A stretch of 36,607 nt of DNA from Candidatus Aminicenantota bacterium (GTDB taxonomy: Bacteria > Acidobacteriota > Aminicenantia > Aminicenantales > UBA4085). The stretch spans positions 1 through 36,607 of the forward strand of contig JAPKZG010000061.1 of assembly GCA_026393895.1 (NCBI GenBank). The letters are read 5' to 3'. The notes under the pieces were generated by a model that saw nothing but the letters and a program-made list of their open reading frames with translations, made no database searches and was not told where the DNA came from. The stretch's first letter is position 1. Each line of letters starts with the position of its first letter. Below are positions 24,215 through 32,161 of the stretch, in pieces. Both the position numbers and the translations under genes were made by a program.

Positions 24215-25243
24215 ATGAGCACGGGGATCGTCCGCGACCCGCGTTTCAACGATCATTTCATGGGGCCGGGGCATGTCGAATGCCCCGAACGGCTTGAGGC
24301 GATCGCCGACATCCTCGACGCGGGATTGGACTTCTCTCTTGATCGGATCGAGGCCCGGCCGGCGTCGTCCGACGAGATCGCTTATATCCACGCGCCCGAA
24401 TATATTGATTTTCTCTCCCACACCCGGGGGCGCGCGCATGTCCAGCTCGACCCCGACACGGCGACTTCGTCCCTGTCGTTCGACGCCGCGCTTCTCGCCG
24501 CCGGCGGAACGATCGAAGCCGCCGATTTCGTCCTCGCCGGCCCCGGCCGGAACGCCTTCGCCCTTGTCCGGCCTCCCGGCCATCATGCCGAGCGGGGACA
24601 GGCCAAGGGTTTCTGCCTTTTCAACAACGTCGCCATAGCCGCCGAGCACCTGGTTCGGAAACGGGGCGTCCGCCGGATTCTCATCGCCGACTGGGATGTC
24701 CATCACGGCAACGGGACCCAAAACGCCTTTTATTCCCGAAACGACATCCTCTTTTTTTCAACGCACCGGTTCCCTTTCTATCCGGGAAGCGGGCGCTGGG
24801 ATGAAATAGGCGCGGGCGAAGGCCGGGGGTATACCGTCAACGTGCCGTTGTCCGCGGGAAAAACCGACGGGGATTACCTGTTCATCTACCGGAACATCCT
24901 CGGTCCGATCGCCCGGGCGTTCGAGCCCGAATTCATCCTCGTCTCGGCGGGTTTCGACATCTTCGCCGGCGATCCGCTCGGCGGAATGAACGTCAGTTTG
25001 GAAGGGTTCGCCGGTCTGGCGTCCGAACTCGTGACCGTGGCCGAAGATTCCTGCGGCGGCCGGCTGCTCCTCGTCCTCGAGGGGGGATACCATATCGAAG
25101 GGCAGGCTCTAGCCGTCAAAGATGTCCTTCGCCGACTGGCGGGGGCTCGCTCCGCCCTGGAGATCCGGGCCGACATCTCGATCACCACCCATAAGGAAAT
25201 TTCCCCGGTCATCGACATCCAACGCCGGTTTTGGCCTCTCTGA
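24215..25243 (+). CDS. Histone-deacetylase-family (AcuC/HDAC-like) zinc deacetylase
   Basis: A 342-aa enzyme of the arginase/deacetylase fold. Active-site motifs are in order: RPPGHHAE (catalytic histidines), DWDVHHGNGT (zinc ligands Asp and His), STHRFPFYPGSG, SAGFDIFAGDPLGG (third ligand Asp) and the late GGY tyrosine. Bacterial members remove acetyl groups from acetyl-CoA synthetase (AcuC), acetylpolyamines or similar small substrates. The start is 4 bp after the symporter stop, so the two genes are probably co-translated. No acetyl-CoA synthetase or acetyltransferase is in the window, so the substrate stays open. Confidence 0.9.
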   Translation: MSTGIVRDPRFNDHFMGPGHVECPERLEAIADILDAGLDFSLDRIEARPASSDEIAYIHAPEYIDFLSHTRGRAHVQLDPDTATSSLSFDAALLAAGGTIEAADFVLAGPGRNAFALVRPPGHHAERGQAKGFCLFNNVAIAAEHLVRKRGVRRILIADWDVHHGNGTQNAFYSRNDILFFSTHRFPFYPGSGRWDEIGAGEGRGYTVNVPLSAGKTDGDYLFIYRNILGPIARAFEPEFILVSAGFDIFAGDPLGGMNVSLEGFAGLASELVTVAEDSCGGRLLLVLEGGYHIEGQALAVKDVLRRLAGARSALEIRADISITTHKEISPVIDIQRRFWPL

Positions 25244-25381
25244 ACCCCCCTTTTCTAGAAAGTCCTAATCAGAGGACACAGCGTCCCTTTCTCAGGACGG
25301 AAAACACCCCCCCGAACCGGCTTTCCAGGGGAGGCAACTGGTATAATTCTTGCATAAATGGAGGTTAGAAGGAGAAATCCG
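25244..25381 (+). promoter_or_regulatory. Intergenic region with -10 box of the FecR-type gene
   Basis: A perfect TATAAT lies at 25342-25347 with no good -35 at 16-18 bp, so an activator may be needed. Two small repeats of GTCC/GGAC lie upstream (GTCCT-6 nt-AGGAC at 25262-25277). AAGGAG (25369-25374) gives a strong ribosome-binding site 7 nt before ATG 25382. Confidence 0.5.
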
Positions 25382-27187
25382 ATGAGAAAGACAGCTCTTC
25401 TCGCCGCCACGGTCATCGTTCTCGGCGTCTGCGCCTTCGGCCAGGAGACCCCCACCCAGAGTCAACCCGCCCAGGAACAGAACGACAAGGGAACTTCCTA
25501 TGCCCACCTGAGTTACGTCGACGGCCGGATCTTCCTTCAACGCGCCTCCGATCTCGGGTACGAGGAAGTGACCATCAACACGCCGATCAGCGAAGGTGAC
25601 CGTCTCGGCACGGCCGACGGCCGGACGGAAATTTCTTTCGGCGGCACCAAATTCGCCCGCCTGGACAACGACACCAAAATCGACATTCAAACGCTCCCCG
25701 GGGACGTTTCGTCCAAGATCCGGCTCCGTCATTGGTCGGGAAATCTCTATCTCGACCTGGGCTCGCTGGACAAGGAAAAGAACTTCGAACTGCTGACGCC
25801 GAAAGCGACGTTCTATTTCCTGGAGAAAGGCCTGTATCGGATCGATATCGGGGCCGACGGACGGACCGAGATTCTCGTTTTCAAAGGCCTGGTTGAGACC
25901 GCGGCCGAAGACGGGTCGATTCTGGTCAAAGAAGGCCAACGGCTCGCCTTGACCGACGGCCGATTCGACGGCCGCCCGAATGATTTCTTCGTCGGCGCCG
26001 ACGACGCTTTCGACCGCTGGAACAATGATCGCGCCGCCCTCGTCCAACGGTTTTATGCCCAAAGCCGGCTTCCCGGGGATATCGCGGAATATGAATCCGA
26101 ACTCGAAGCCTACGGTCATTGGTCCGAGATCGATCCGTTCGGCTTCGTCTGGATCCCCGGCGGAATGGCCCCGAACTGGAGGCCTTATAGCTGGGGCCAT
26201 TGGACCTGGCTGCCGATGGCCGGGTGGTGTTGGGTGCCTTATGAACCGTGGGGATGGTGCACCTATCATTACGGCCGCTGGCAATGGAACCCCGGCTTCG
26301 GCTGGTACTGGATTCCCATGTCCGGATGGGGCCCGGCCTGGGTCAATTGGTGGTGGGACGACTTCTATTACGGTTGGGCGCCGATGAGCTGGTGGGGATA
26401 TCCCGGCATCATTTACAACAACTACTATTACGGCCACGGCTGGGACGGCGATTACCCGAGCGATTCACGGGCCCTGACCGTCGTCCGGAAAGACCAGCTC
26501 CAGGATCCCAACGTCAGCCGGGTGGCTATGCGTTCGGATGAAATCCGGGCGATCGGCCACCTCCGTTTGACGGAAACGGCTCCGATCCTTAGGCCCGACC
26601 CGAACGCGCCGCTTCGGCTCGAACCCCTCGGCGACCGCGGCGGTGTCCTGATCCGCAAAGACGGACCGGCGGAGATCACCGGCAACGAGCTGCCTTCCGG
26701 CCCCCGTCTGATCCGATCGGCAGACCGCCCCCGATCCGCCGATATGGAAAAAGAGACCGGGCAGTCTCCAAACGATTCTTCGCCGGCCCGGATCATCGAA
26801 CGGACCGGGAAAGGCCAGGACGTACCGTCCGGGAGTTCGCCGGAACGCCGGATCCGTAAAACCGAGGGCGGCGAATCCGCAGGGATTATCCCCTTCCCTT
26901 CCTCGTCGCGGATCAGCGGGGAAAGTTCCGGAAAACACGTTTCGCTGTCCGGTTTGTTGAGGGATAAATTCTATCGCGTTTTACAGGGAGACAGAGCGTC
27001 GGGATCGTCTTCCTCAAAATCGGGATCGGTCTCCGGAAGGAGTTCATCTTCGAGCTCAAACCGCAGCTCGTCCGCCGGCTCGAGCCGGAGTTCCTCGCCC
27101 TCCCGCTCCGGATCGTCCTCCTCTTCCCGGAGCGGGTCCTCGGGGAGAAGCTCTTCCGGATCTTCGGGAAGCGTCAAGAAAAAATAA
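25382..27187 (+). CDS. Secreted FecR-domain protein with Trp/Tyr/Gly-rich (DUF6600-like) repeats and Ser-rich tail
   Basis: A 601-aa protein with a signal peptide (about 1-21, ending AFGQ). Residues about 45-190 form a FecR-like beta domain (EGDRLGTADGRTEISFG, KGLVETAAEDGSILVKEGQRLAL). Residues about 235-355 are extraordinarily rich in Trp, Tyr and Gly, in repeats such as W-G-H-W-T-W, PWGWCTYHYGRW and GFGWYWIP; this matches the style of DUF6600 proteins. The last 65 residues are almost only Ser, Arg and Gly and end in KKK. The function of this family is not established; an envelope or surface structural role is inferred. The upstream frame to 25358 lacks a better site. A strong terminator follows at 27216. 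Confidence 0.75.
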   Translation: MRKTALLAATVIVLGVCAFGQETPTQSQPAQEQNDKGTSYAHLSYVDGRIFLQRASDLGYEEVTINTPISEGDRLGTADGRTEISFGGTKFARLDNDTKIDIQTLPGDVSSKIRLRHWSGNLYLDLGSLDKEKNFELLTPKATFYFLEKGLYRIDIGADGRTEILVFKGLVETAAEDGSILVKEGQRLALTDGRFDGRPNDFFVGADDAFDRWNNDRAALVQRFYAQSRLPGDIAEYESELEAYGHWSEIDPFGFVWIPGGMAPNWRPYSWGHWTWLPMAGWCWVPYEPWGWCTYHYGRWQWNPGFGWYWIPMSGWGPAWVNWWWDDFYYGWAPMSWWGYPGIIYNNYYYGHGWDGDYPSDSRALTVVRKDQLQDPNVSRVAMRSDEIRAIGHLRLTETAPILRPDPNAPLRLEPLGDRGGVLIRKDGPAEITGNELPSGPRLIRSADRPRSADMEKETGQSPNDSSPARIIERTGKGQDVPSGSSPERRIRKTEGGESAGIIPFPSSSRISGESSGKHVSLSGLLRDKFYRVLQGDRASGSSSSKSGSVSGRSSSSSSNRSSSAGSSRSSSPSRSGSSSSSRSGSSGRSSSGSSGSVKKK

Positions 27188-27215
27188 GTTCCTCCTTATC
27201 CGCTTCTCTGATACG

Positions 27216-27252
27216 GGGCGGGCGTTTCAAACGCCCGCCCTTTCTTTTTTTT
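27216..27252 (+). terminator. Strong intrinsic terminator after the FecR-type gene
   Basis: A perfect inverted repeat GGGCGGGCGTTT (27216-27227) and AAACGCCCGCCC (27229-27240) is followed by TTTC and eight T residues (27241-27252). The stem is effectively 9 bp of GC with a TTTCAAA loop. Confidence 0.92.
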
Positions 27253-27343
27253 ATCGGAAAATTCCGGCCCGCCGCCTCCCCCCGTTGGGGCGCCCTTCCG
27301 GTATGCAAAAAGAGGAAATCACGGCCGGGGGATCGACGGCGGG

Positions 27344-27367
27344 TTCCGTCCATTGCTGAGGACGGAA
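27344..27367. repeat. Perfect 8-bp hairpin downstream of the PBP1A gene
   Basis: TTCCGTCC (27344-27351) and GGACGGAA (27360-27367) with an 8-nt loop, 11 bp after the leftward stop codon. It has no T-run on the 3' side of the minus strand, so it is not a standard terminator. It may cap or stabilise the 3' end of the tmk-PBP transcript. Confidence 0.5.
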
Positions 27368-27378
27368 AAATCGGGAGG

Positions 27379-29805
27379 TCAGTGCTCTTCCCGGGCTCGG
27401 GACGATCCGGCATAGTCGAGCGTCGCGATGTGGTCCAGCAACGAACACAGCCGCGACGGCTCGGTCCCTTCGAGAAACGCTTCCATAAACCGCCATTTGC
27501 ATTGCGGGGTCGCCAGAAGCCCCGTCTTGCGGTCGATGGCGACGAAATGGATGTTGGGCGGAACCTCGAATTCCTCCTGGAGGAATTCGGACGGGGACGA
27601 TCGGTCCGTTTTCTTCGCATCCTTAAGCACGCGGCCGAAAAATTCCATCCAAATCGGGAGGGCCGCGACGGCTCCGGTTTCGTTCCGGCCGAGGGTAGAG
27701 TTGTCATCGTTCCCCACCCAAACCCCGGCGCACAGCGACGGGGAAAACCCGATGTACCACGCGTCGGTGTAGTCATCGGTCGTCCCCGTTTTTCCGGCCA
27801 GGGCGGTGTCGTTGAGAAAACCGCCGGCGGCCGCGGCCGTGCCGCGCTGAACGACCCCTTCCATCAAATGGGTCATGAGATACGCCGTTTGGGGCGAAAT
27901 GACCTCCTCGGCCTCGAGGGCGTGTTCCTCGAGGAGGTTTCCGTCCCGGTCCTCGACCCGGCTGATGAAATACGGCCGGATCCGGATGCCCTTGTCGGGA
28001 AAAACGCCGTACGCGGAAACCATTTCCACAAGGTTGACTTCAAACGTGCCCAGGGCCAGGGAGAGATAGGGATAGAGCGTGGTAGTCAACCCGAACCGTT
28101 TGGCGTAGTCGACTCCGGTCTGGGGAGAAATGCTGTCCAAAATCTTGGCCGTGATGACGTTGCGCGATTCCTCCAGGCCTGTCCGGAAAGTGATCATCCC
28201 TTCATACTTCCGGTCGTAATTCCTCGGCGTCCAGACCGTCCCCGACCAGGGATCGGGAAAGTCCGTCGGTTCGTCGACGATGCGGCTGGCGGCGGTGAAA
28301 CCGTGCTCCAGGGCGGCCGTGTAGATGAACGGCTTCATCGACGATCCCGCCTGCCGGGCCGTTTGCGTCGCCCGGTTGAGCTGGGTCCGGCGGAAGGACG
28401 AACCGCCGACCATCGCCTTGATCTGACCCGTTCGCGGATCGATGGCGACGAGGGCCGCCTGGGCGAGAGGTTCCTGTTCCAAGGTCGCTATGGTCTCCCC
28501 TTTTTCCGCATCCTTGGATTTCACCTTGACCTCGACCACGTCGCCCGGCTTGAGAATCGCGTCCAGGGCCTTGTTCGGGACGGCCCATTCCGCGCCCTCA
28601 TTGGTCAGACGGACCGAATAATCTTTGACCTTGACCCGGGCTTCTTTCTTGCCGGCTTCCAGGACGATCGCCTCTTCGATGTCGCCGGGCTCGAGCCGCG
28701 GCGTGACCCACGACTTCAACCGGTATTCCTCGAGCTTTTTTCCCGACGCCTTGAACGTTTCGTCCGCGAGGAGATTGACCTTGTCCCGGCGCCATCCGTG
28801 TCGTTTATCATACCGGCGCAGGCCGTTTTGGACGGCCTCGTCGGCGAATTTCTGAAAGGAAGCGTTGAGGGTGGTCGAAACCTTCATCCCGCCCTTATAG
28901 AGCGCATCTTCCCCGTATTTTTCGACGATCGCCCGGCGGACCTCCTCGAAGAAATACCCGCCGAAATCGTAGTCCTCCCGTCCCGCGGGAAGAACGCTGA
29001 TGGGTTTTTTCCGGCCTTCCTCGGCCCGGGCGGGCGTGATCATCCCCTCCTCTTCCATCCGGGTCAGGACGTGATTGCGCCGCTCGAGGTGGAAGGGTCT
29101 TTCTACCGCGCGCTGGTGGAGCACGACCTGCGCGCCAAGCTGCTGCGCCTGCGCCAGAAGGCCGGCGGGATCCTGGCGGACAAGGGTCTGCTCCGCACTC
29201 TGCTGGCTGATTCCCTGTCGACCTTCTGCGTGCTGTTCCGCCACGCCCTGCTGCTGGTACATCTCGAAAATGCGGTCCTTGGAGTATTTTTTCTCGATCT
29301 GGACCGAGACGTACCATTCGGCGAACTTGCGCTGGAGCGTTTGGAGGGGATGGAGAAACAGCTTGCGGGCCACCTGCTGGGTGATCGTGCTTCCGCCGTG
29401 GAGCTTCCGGCGCCGGAAGATATTGAGGGCGTTCTCCTTGACCGATCGGAGAACGCCCCGGAAGTCCACGCCGCGATGTTTGAAAAAATGGGGGTCTTCG
29501 GTCGCCAGGATCGCGTCGCGCAGGACGATGGGAATTTGGTCGTAGGTGACGATCGTCCGTTTTTCCGTCCCTATTTCCCGAACGACCTGGTCATCATCGG
29601 CCGACACCTTGGTCGAAAGGGCGGGCTCATACGACTCCAGGCCGGACAAGTCCGGGAGCGTTTTGCGGACCGCCACATACGTGCCGAACACGGCTCCTAA
29701 CAGCAGCGCCGTTCCGATGAAGGCCGCTCCAAAGAGAATTTTCAGGGCTTTTTTCCGGTCGATTTTCCGGAACCTGATTTTAAAAATTTTTTTCGCGGGC
29801 GTCAT
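27379..29805 (-). CDS. Penicillin-binding protein 1A with a foreign segment in its glycosyltransferase domain
   Basis: An 808-aa class A PBP that polymerises and cross-links peptidoglycan. One membrane helix spans about 21-45. Glycosyltransferase motifs are EDPHFFKHRG, GGSTITQQ and RKFAEWYVSVQIEKKYSKDRIFEMY (ending at Tyr183). Transpeptidase motifs are S-M-K in AGSSMKPF, S-R-N in ESRNV and K-T-G-T. Residues 184-239 do not match the family: the expected LNxIYFG...YFGK...LTLAE region is missing and replaced by Gln/Ala-rich sequence of the same length, after which ERRNHVL resumes in frame. The enzyme would lack part of the lipid II site, so the glycosyltransferase is probably dead if the sequence is real. 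Start ATG 29805 lies 6 bp after tmk. Confidence 0.85.
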   Translation of the reverse strand: MTPAKKIFKIRFRKIDRKKALKILFGAAFIGTALLLGAVFGTYVAVRKTLPDLSGLESYEPALSTKVSADDDQVVREIGTEKRTIVTYDQIPIVLRDAILATEDPHFFKHRGVDFRGVLRSVKENALNIFRRRKLHGGSTITQQVARKLFLHPLQTLQRKFAEWYVSVQIEKKYSKDRIFEMYQQQGVAEQHAEGRQGISQQSAEQTLVRQDPAGLLAQAQQLGAQVVLHQRAVERPFHLERRNHVLTRMEEEGMITPARAEEGRKKPISVLPAGREDYDFGGYFFEEVRRAIVEKYGEDALYKGGMKVSTTLNASFQKFADEAVQNGLRRYDKRHGWRRDKVNLLADETFKASGKKLEEYRLKSWVTPRLEPGDIEEAIVLEAGKKEARVKVKDYSVRLTNEGAEWAVPNKALDAILKPGDVVEVKVKSKDAEKGETIATLEQEPLAQAALVAIDPRTGQIKAMVGGSSFRRTQLNRATQTARQAGSSMKPFIYTAALEHGFTAASRIVDEPTDFPDPWSGTVWTPRNYDRKYEGMITFRTGLEESRNVITAKILDSISPQTGVDYAKRFGLTTTLYPYLSLALGTFEVNLVEMVSAYGVFPDKGIRIRPYFISRVEDRDGNLLEEHALEAEEVISPQTAYLMTHLMEGVVQRGTAAAAGGFLNDTALAGKTGTTDDYTDAWYIGFSPSLCAGVWVGNDDNSTLGRNETGAVAALPIWMEFFGRVLKDAKKTDRSSPSEFLQEEFEVPPNIHFVAIDRKTGLLATPQCKWRFMEAFLEGTEPSRLCSLLDHIATLDYAGSSRAREEH
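29089..29256 (+). other. Anomalous 168-bp segment inside the PBP gene, coding-like on the opposite strand
   Basis: Read on the plus strand, about 29112-29255 gives an uninterrupted, protein-like sequence with EHDLRAKLLRLRQ, LLRTLLADSLSTFCVLF and RHALLL. From memory this resembles the C-terminal part of a family of nucleotidyltransferase-fold proteins found in several bacterial phyla. There is no start, stop or rest of such a gene nearby, so it is a fragment. It replaces, rather than adds to, the PBP sequence. It could be a true recombination product or an assembly chimera. Confidence 0.6.
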
Positions 29806-29811
29806 GAGCGG

Positions 29812-30411
29812 TCATCCTTCGAGGACGGCCAGCGTCCGGGCCAGGATTTCCCTCCCCAGCTCGCGCTTGTCGCGGCGGCCGTCGAGATGAACGAACCGCG
29901 GGCCTTGAAAATCCCGGAACATGCGGCGGACCCGCCGGAGGTAGGTTTCGCGTTCGAACAAAAGGTCCCGGGTCTTGCGTCCCGAGATCCGGGACAGGCC
30001 GGCGGATGCGCCTAAATCGAGAAAGAAAACGAGGTCGGGCTTGGGGGCGAACCGTTCATTGATTTTCCGGATCCGTTCCGGGTCGAGGCCCTTGGCCCCC
30101 TGGTAGGCGATGGTCGAAAAATAGTACCGGTCCAAAATCACGATCGTTCCCGCGAGAAGAGCCGGCCGGATGTTCCGGGCGACGTTTTCCCGGCGGTCTT
30201 TGACGAACAGTTCGAGTTCCTCCAAAGGCGTCAGGGACCCCTCGGATTTCGCCTTCGCCCGGAGTTCCCGGCCCCAGCGGCTGCGGGAGGGTTCCCGAAA
30301 GGAAACGACCTTCCGCCCGCGCGCGCCGAGCTTGCGCCGGAGCATCCGGGCCTGGGTGGACTTTCCCGCTCCGTCGATGCCTTCGAAGACGATCAACCGG
30401 CCTTTTTTCAT
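29812..30411 (-). CDS. tmk: Thymidylate kinase-family P-loop kinase
   Basis: A 199-aa kinase that phosphorylates dTMP to dTDP in thymidine nucleotide supply. The P-loop EGIDGAGKST is at about residues 10-19. The DRYYFSTIAYQG motif and LFVKDRRENVARNI region match the family. The usual REPGGT loop reads REPSRSRWGRELR and the lid is RKTRDLLFERE, so this is a divergent branch; related nucleoside monophosphate kinase roles cannot be excluded. ATG 30411 is the start: the P-loop follows at once and the promoter's -10 box ends 7 nt upstream. The longer frame to 30630 runs through the divergent promoter of the protease gene. The PBP gene follows after 6 bp. Confidence 0.82.
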   Translation of the reverse strand: MKKGRLIVFEGIDGAGKSTQARMLRRKLGARGRKVVSFREPSRSRWGRELRAKAKSEGSLTPLEELELFVKDRRENVARNIRPALLAGTIVILDRYYFSTIAYQGAKGLDPERIRKINERFAPKPDLVFFLDLGASAGLSRISGRKTRDLLFERETYLRRVRRMFRDFQGPRFVHLDGRRDKRELGREILARTLAVLEG

Positions 30412-30418
30412 CTTCAGG

Positions 30419-30447
30419 ATGATATCCGGGGCGGAACGAAAATGCAA
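30419..30447 (-). promoter_or_regulatory. Promoter of tmk, placed for a leaderless mRNA
   Basis: On the minus strand: TTGCAT (30447-30442), a 17-bp spacer and TATCAT (30424-30419). The predicted start falls at about 30412-30411, on or beside the start codon. There is no Shine-Dalgarno sequence. Confidence 0.5.
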
Positions 30448-30564
30448 CGGCCGATGGAGGAAGAACGTTAGAATGAGGCGGCAGGCGTTCGGATGCTCCC
30501 GGGACTTTGCCGCAGGACCATCCGGTAACAGATTATGAACATTGGAGTTCCAAGCAAGCTGCGA

Positions 30565-30593
30565 TTGATTCCGCCGGCTGTTTGTGTTATCTT
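30565..30593 (+). promoter_or_regulatory. Promoter of the DegP-like protease gene
   Basis: TTGATT (30565-30570), a 17-bp spacer and TATCTT (30588-30593). The predicted start is near 30600. GGAGG (30631-30635) lies 7 nt before ATG 30643. Confidence 0.6.
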
Positions 30594-30642
30594 TACGCTT
30601 CAGTCGACAGCGGGAACGGTGACATCCCATGGAGGATTTTCA

Positions 30643-32157
30643 ATGAAAAGAATCGTCTGGATCGCGCTGGGCGCGTTTGTCCTCGGCGTTATGCTGGCCG
30701 GCTACGTCTTCGTCTATTTGCCCGAGAAAAAAGCGGAAACGAACAGCTTCCTTTCCCAAGGGTCGAATTCCCTGGGGCCGAACCTGTTCGCCGATTCTCC
30801 CCAAATCCGGCCGGACTTGGATTTCGTCGCCGTTTCCGAAAAGATCGGCCCGACCGTCGTCCGCATCGACGCCGAGCGCGTCGAAACGGGGACGATGGGG
30901 CAGGATTCCACGTTCGATGATTTCTGGAACCGCTTCTTCGGCACCCCCCAACAGAGCCCGCGAAACCAGGCGCCCCAAGAATCACGGGTCATGGTCCAGG
31001 GAACGGGATTTTTCATCTCCTCCGACGGATACATCCTGACCAACAACCACATCGTCGACAAGGCCAAGAAAGTCCAGGTTTTCACGGTTTCCGGCGACGA
31101 GTACGAGGCGAAGATCGTCGGCACCGATCCCGCCACGGACGTCGCTCTGATCAAGGTCGAAGCGACGAACCTCCCGTTCGCGGAGTTGGGTGATTCCACG
31201 GCGGTGAAAGTCGGGGAATGGGTCCTGGCCGTCGGGAACCCGCTCGGGATGGAACACACCGTCACGGCCGGCATCGTCAGCGCCAAGGGCCGTCAACTGG
31301 GCCTCGGGGAAAGCGGCAGCTACGAGGACTTCATCCAGACGGACGCGGCCATCAACCGCGGCAACTCCGGCGGACCGCTCGTCAACCTCAAGGGACAGGT
31401 CATCGGCATCAACAGTAACATCCTTACGCCCTCGGGCGGAAACATCGGCATCGGATTCGCCATTCCCTCGGAGATCGCCAAGAAAGTCGTTGTCCAGTTG
31501 AAGGACAGAGGCCGGGTCATCCGGGGAAGACTGGGCGTTTCCATTATGACGCGCCCGATCGATCAGGACATGCAAAAAGCCCTCAACCTGAAAGATCGAA
31601 AGGGCGCCGTCATCAACGACGTCGAGGCCGGCGGGCCGGCGGATAAAGCCGGGCTCAAACGGTACGACGTCGTCATTGCGGTCAACGGCCAAGCGGTCGA
31701 AAACAGCAACGATCTGCGGTTCAAAATCTCGGAAATCCTGCCCGGCAACACCGTCGAAATCAAGTTCATCCGCGACGGCAAGGAAATGACGGCGACGACG
31801 ACGGTCATCGAACTCACGCCGGAGGAAAAACCCAAACCCGCAGCCGAAGTCGCAAACAAGAACATCGGTCTGTCCGTTGAAGCCCTGACCGCGGCGTCGG
31901 CCCGCCGTTACGGCCTCAAAATCGAGCGCGGCCTTCTCATCACCGATGTCGCCTCCGGCAGCGCGGCCGAACGCCGCGGCCTCCAGCCGGGCGACATCAT
32001 CATCGAAGCCAACCGGCAGAAAGTCGAAACGCTGGACCAATGGAACGCCATTCTCAAACCTCTCCAGCCCGGCGATCCCCTGATGCTGGCGGTCCGGCCG
32101 GAAGACGAAGGTGGTCAATTTCAGGAGTTCATCCTGACGTTGCGCGTCTCCGAATAA
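30643..32157 (+). CDS. Do/DegP-like periplasmic serine protease (HtrA family)
   Basis: A 504-aa envelope protease and chaperone. Residues about 4-24 form an N-terminal signal anchor. The trypsin-like domain carries the triad His136 (NNHIVD), Asp166 (TDVALIKV) and Ser242 (GNSGGPL). Two PDZ domains follow, at about 310-400 (ending near VEIKFIRDGKEM) and about 420-500. It degrades or refolds misfolded proteins outside the cytoplasm. ATG 30643 is chosen because the anchor follows and GGAGG is well placed; the earlier frame from 30535 spans the promoter. The DapF-like gene starts 4 bp after its stop, forming an operon. Confidence 0.94.
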   Translation: MKRIVWIALGAFVLGVMLAGYVFVYLPEKKAETNSFLSQGSNSLGPNLFADSPQIRPDLDFVAVSEKIGPTVVRIDAERVETGTMGQDSTFDDFWNRFFGTPQQSPRNQAPQESRVMVQGTGFFISSDGYILTNNHIVDKAKKVQVFTVSGDEYEAKIVGTDPATDVALIKVEATNLPFAELGDSTAVKVGEWVLAVGNPLGMEHTVTAGIVSAKGRQLGLGESGSYEDFIQTDAAINRGNSGGPLVNLKGQVIGINSNILTPSGGNIGIGFAIPSEIAKKVVVQLKDRGRVIRGRLGVSIMTRPIDQDMQKALNLKDRKGAVINDVEAGGPADKAGLKRYDVVIAVNGQAVENSNDLRFKISEILPGNTVEIKFIRDGKEMTATTTVIELTPEEKPKPAAEVANKNIGLSVEALTAASARRYGLKIERGLLITDVASGSAAERRGLQPGDIIIEANRQKVETLDQWNAILKPLQPGDPLMLAVRPEDEGGQFQEFILTLRVSE

Positions 32158-32161
32158 AACG

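Noticed and set aside
27241..27252. The terminator at 27216-27252 as also ending the leftward PBP transcript
   Set aside because: On the minus strand the T-run lies before the hairpin as A residues and no T-run follows, so only rightward termination is supported.
27382..29700. A 772-codon open frame on the plus strand across the PBP1A gene
   Set aside because: Most of it is the antisense shadow of a well-supported PBP gene in GC-rich DNA. Only the short piece at about 29112-29255 looks protein-like, and it is reported separately.
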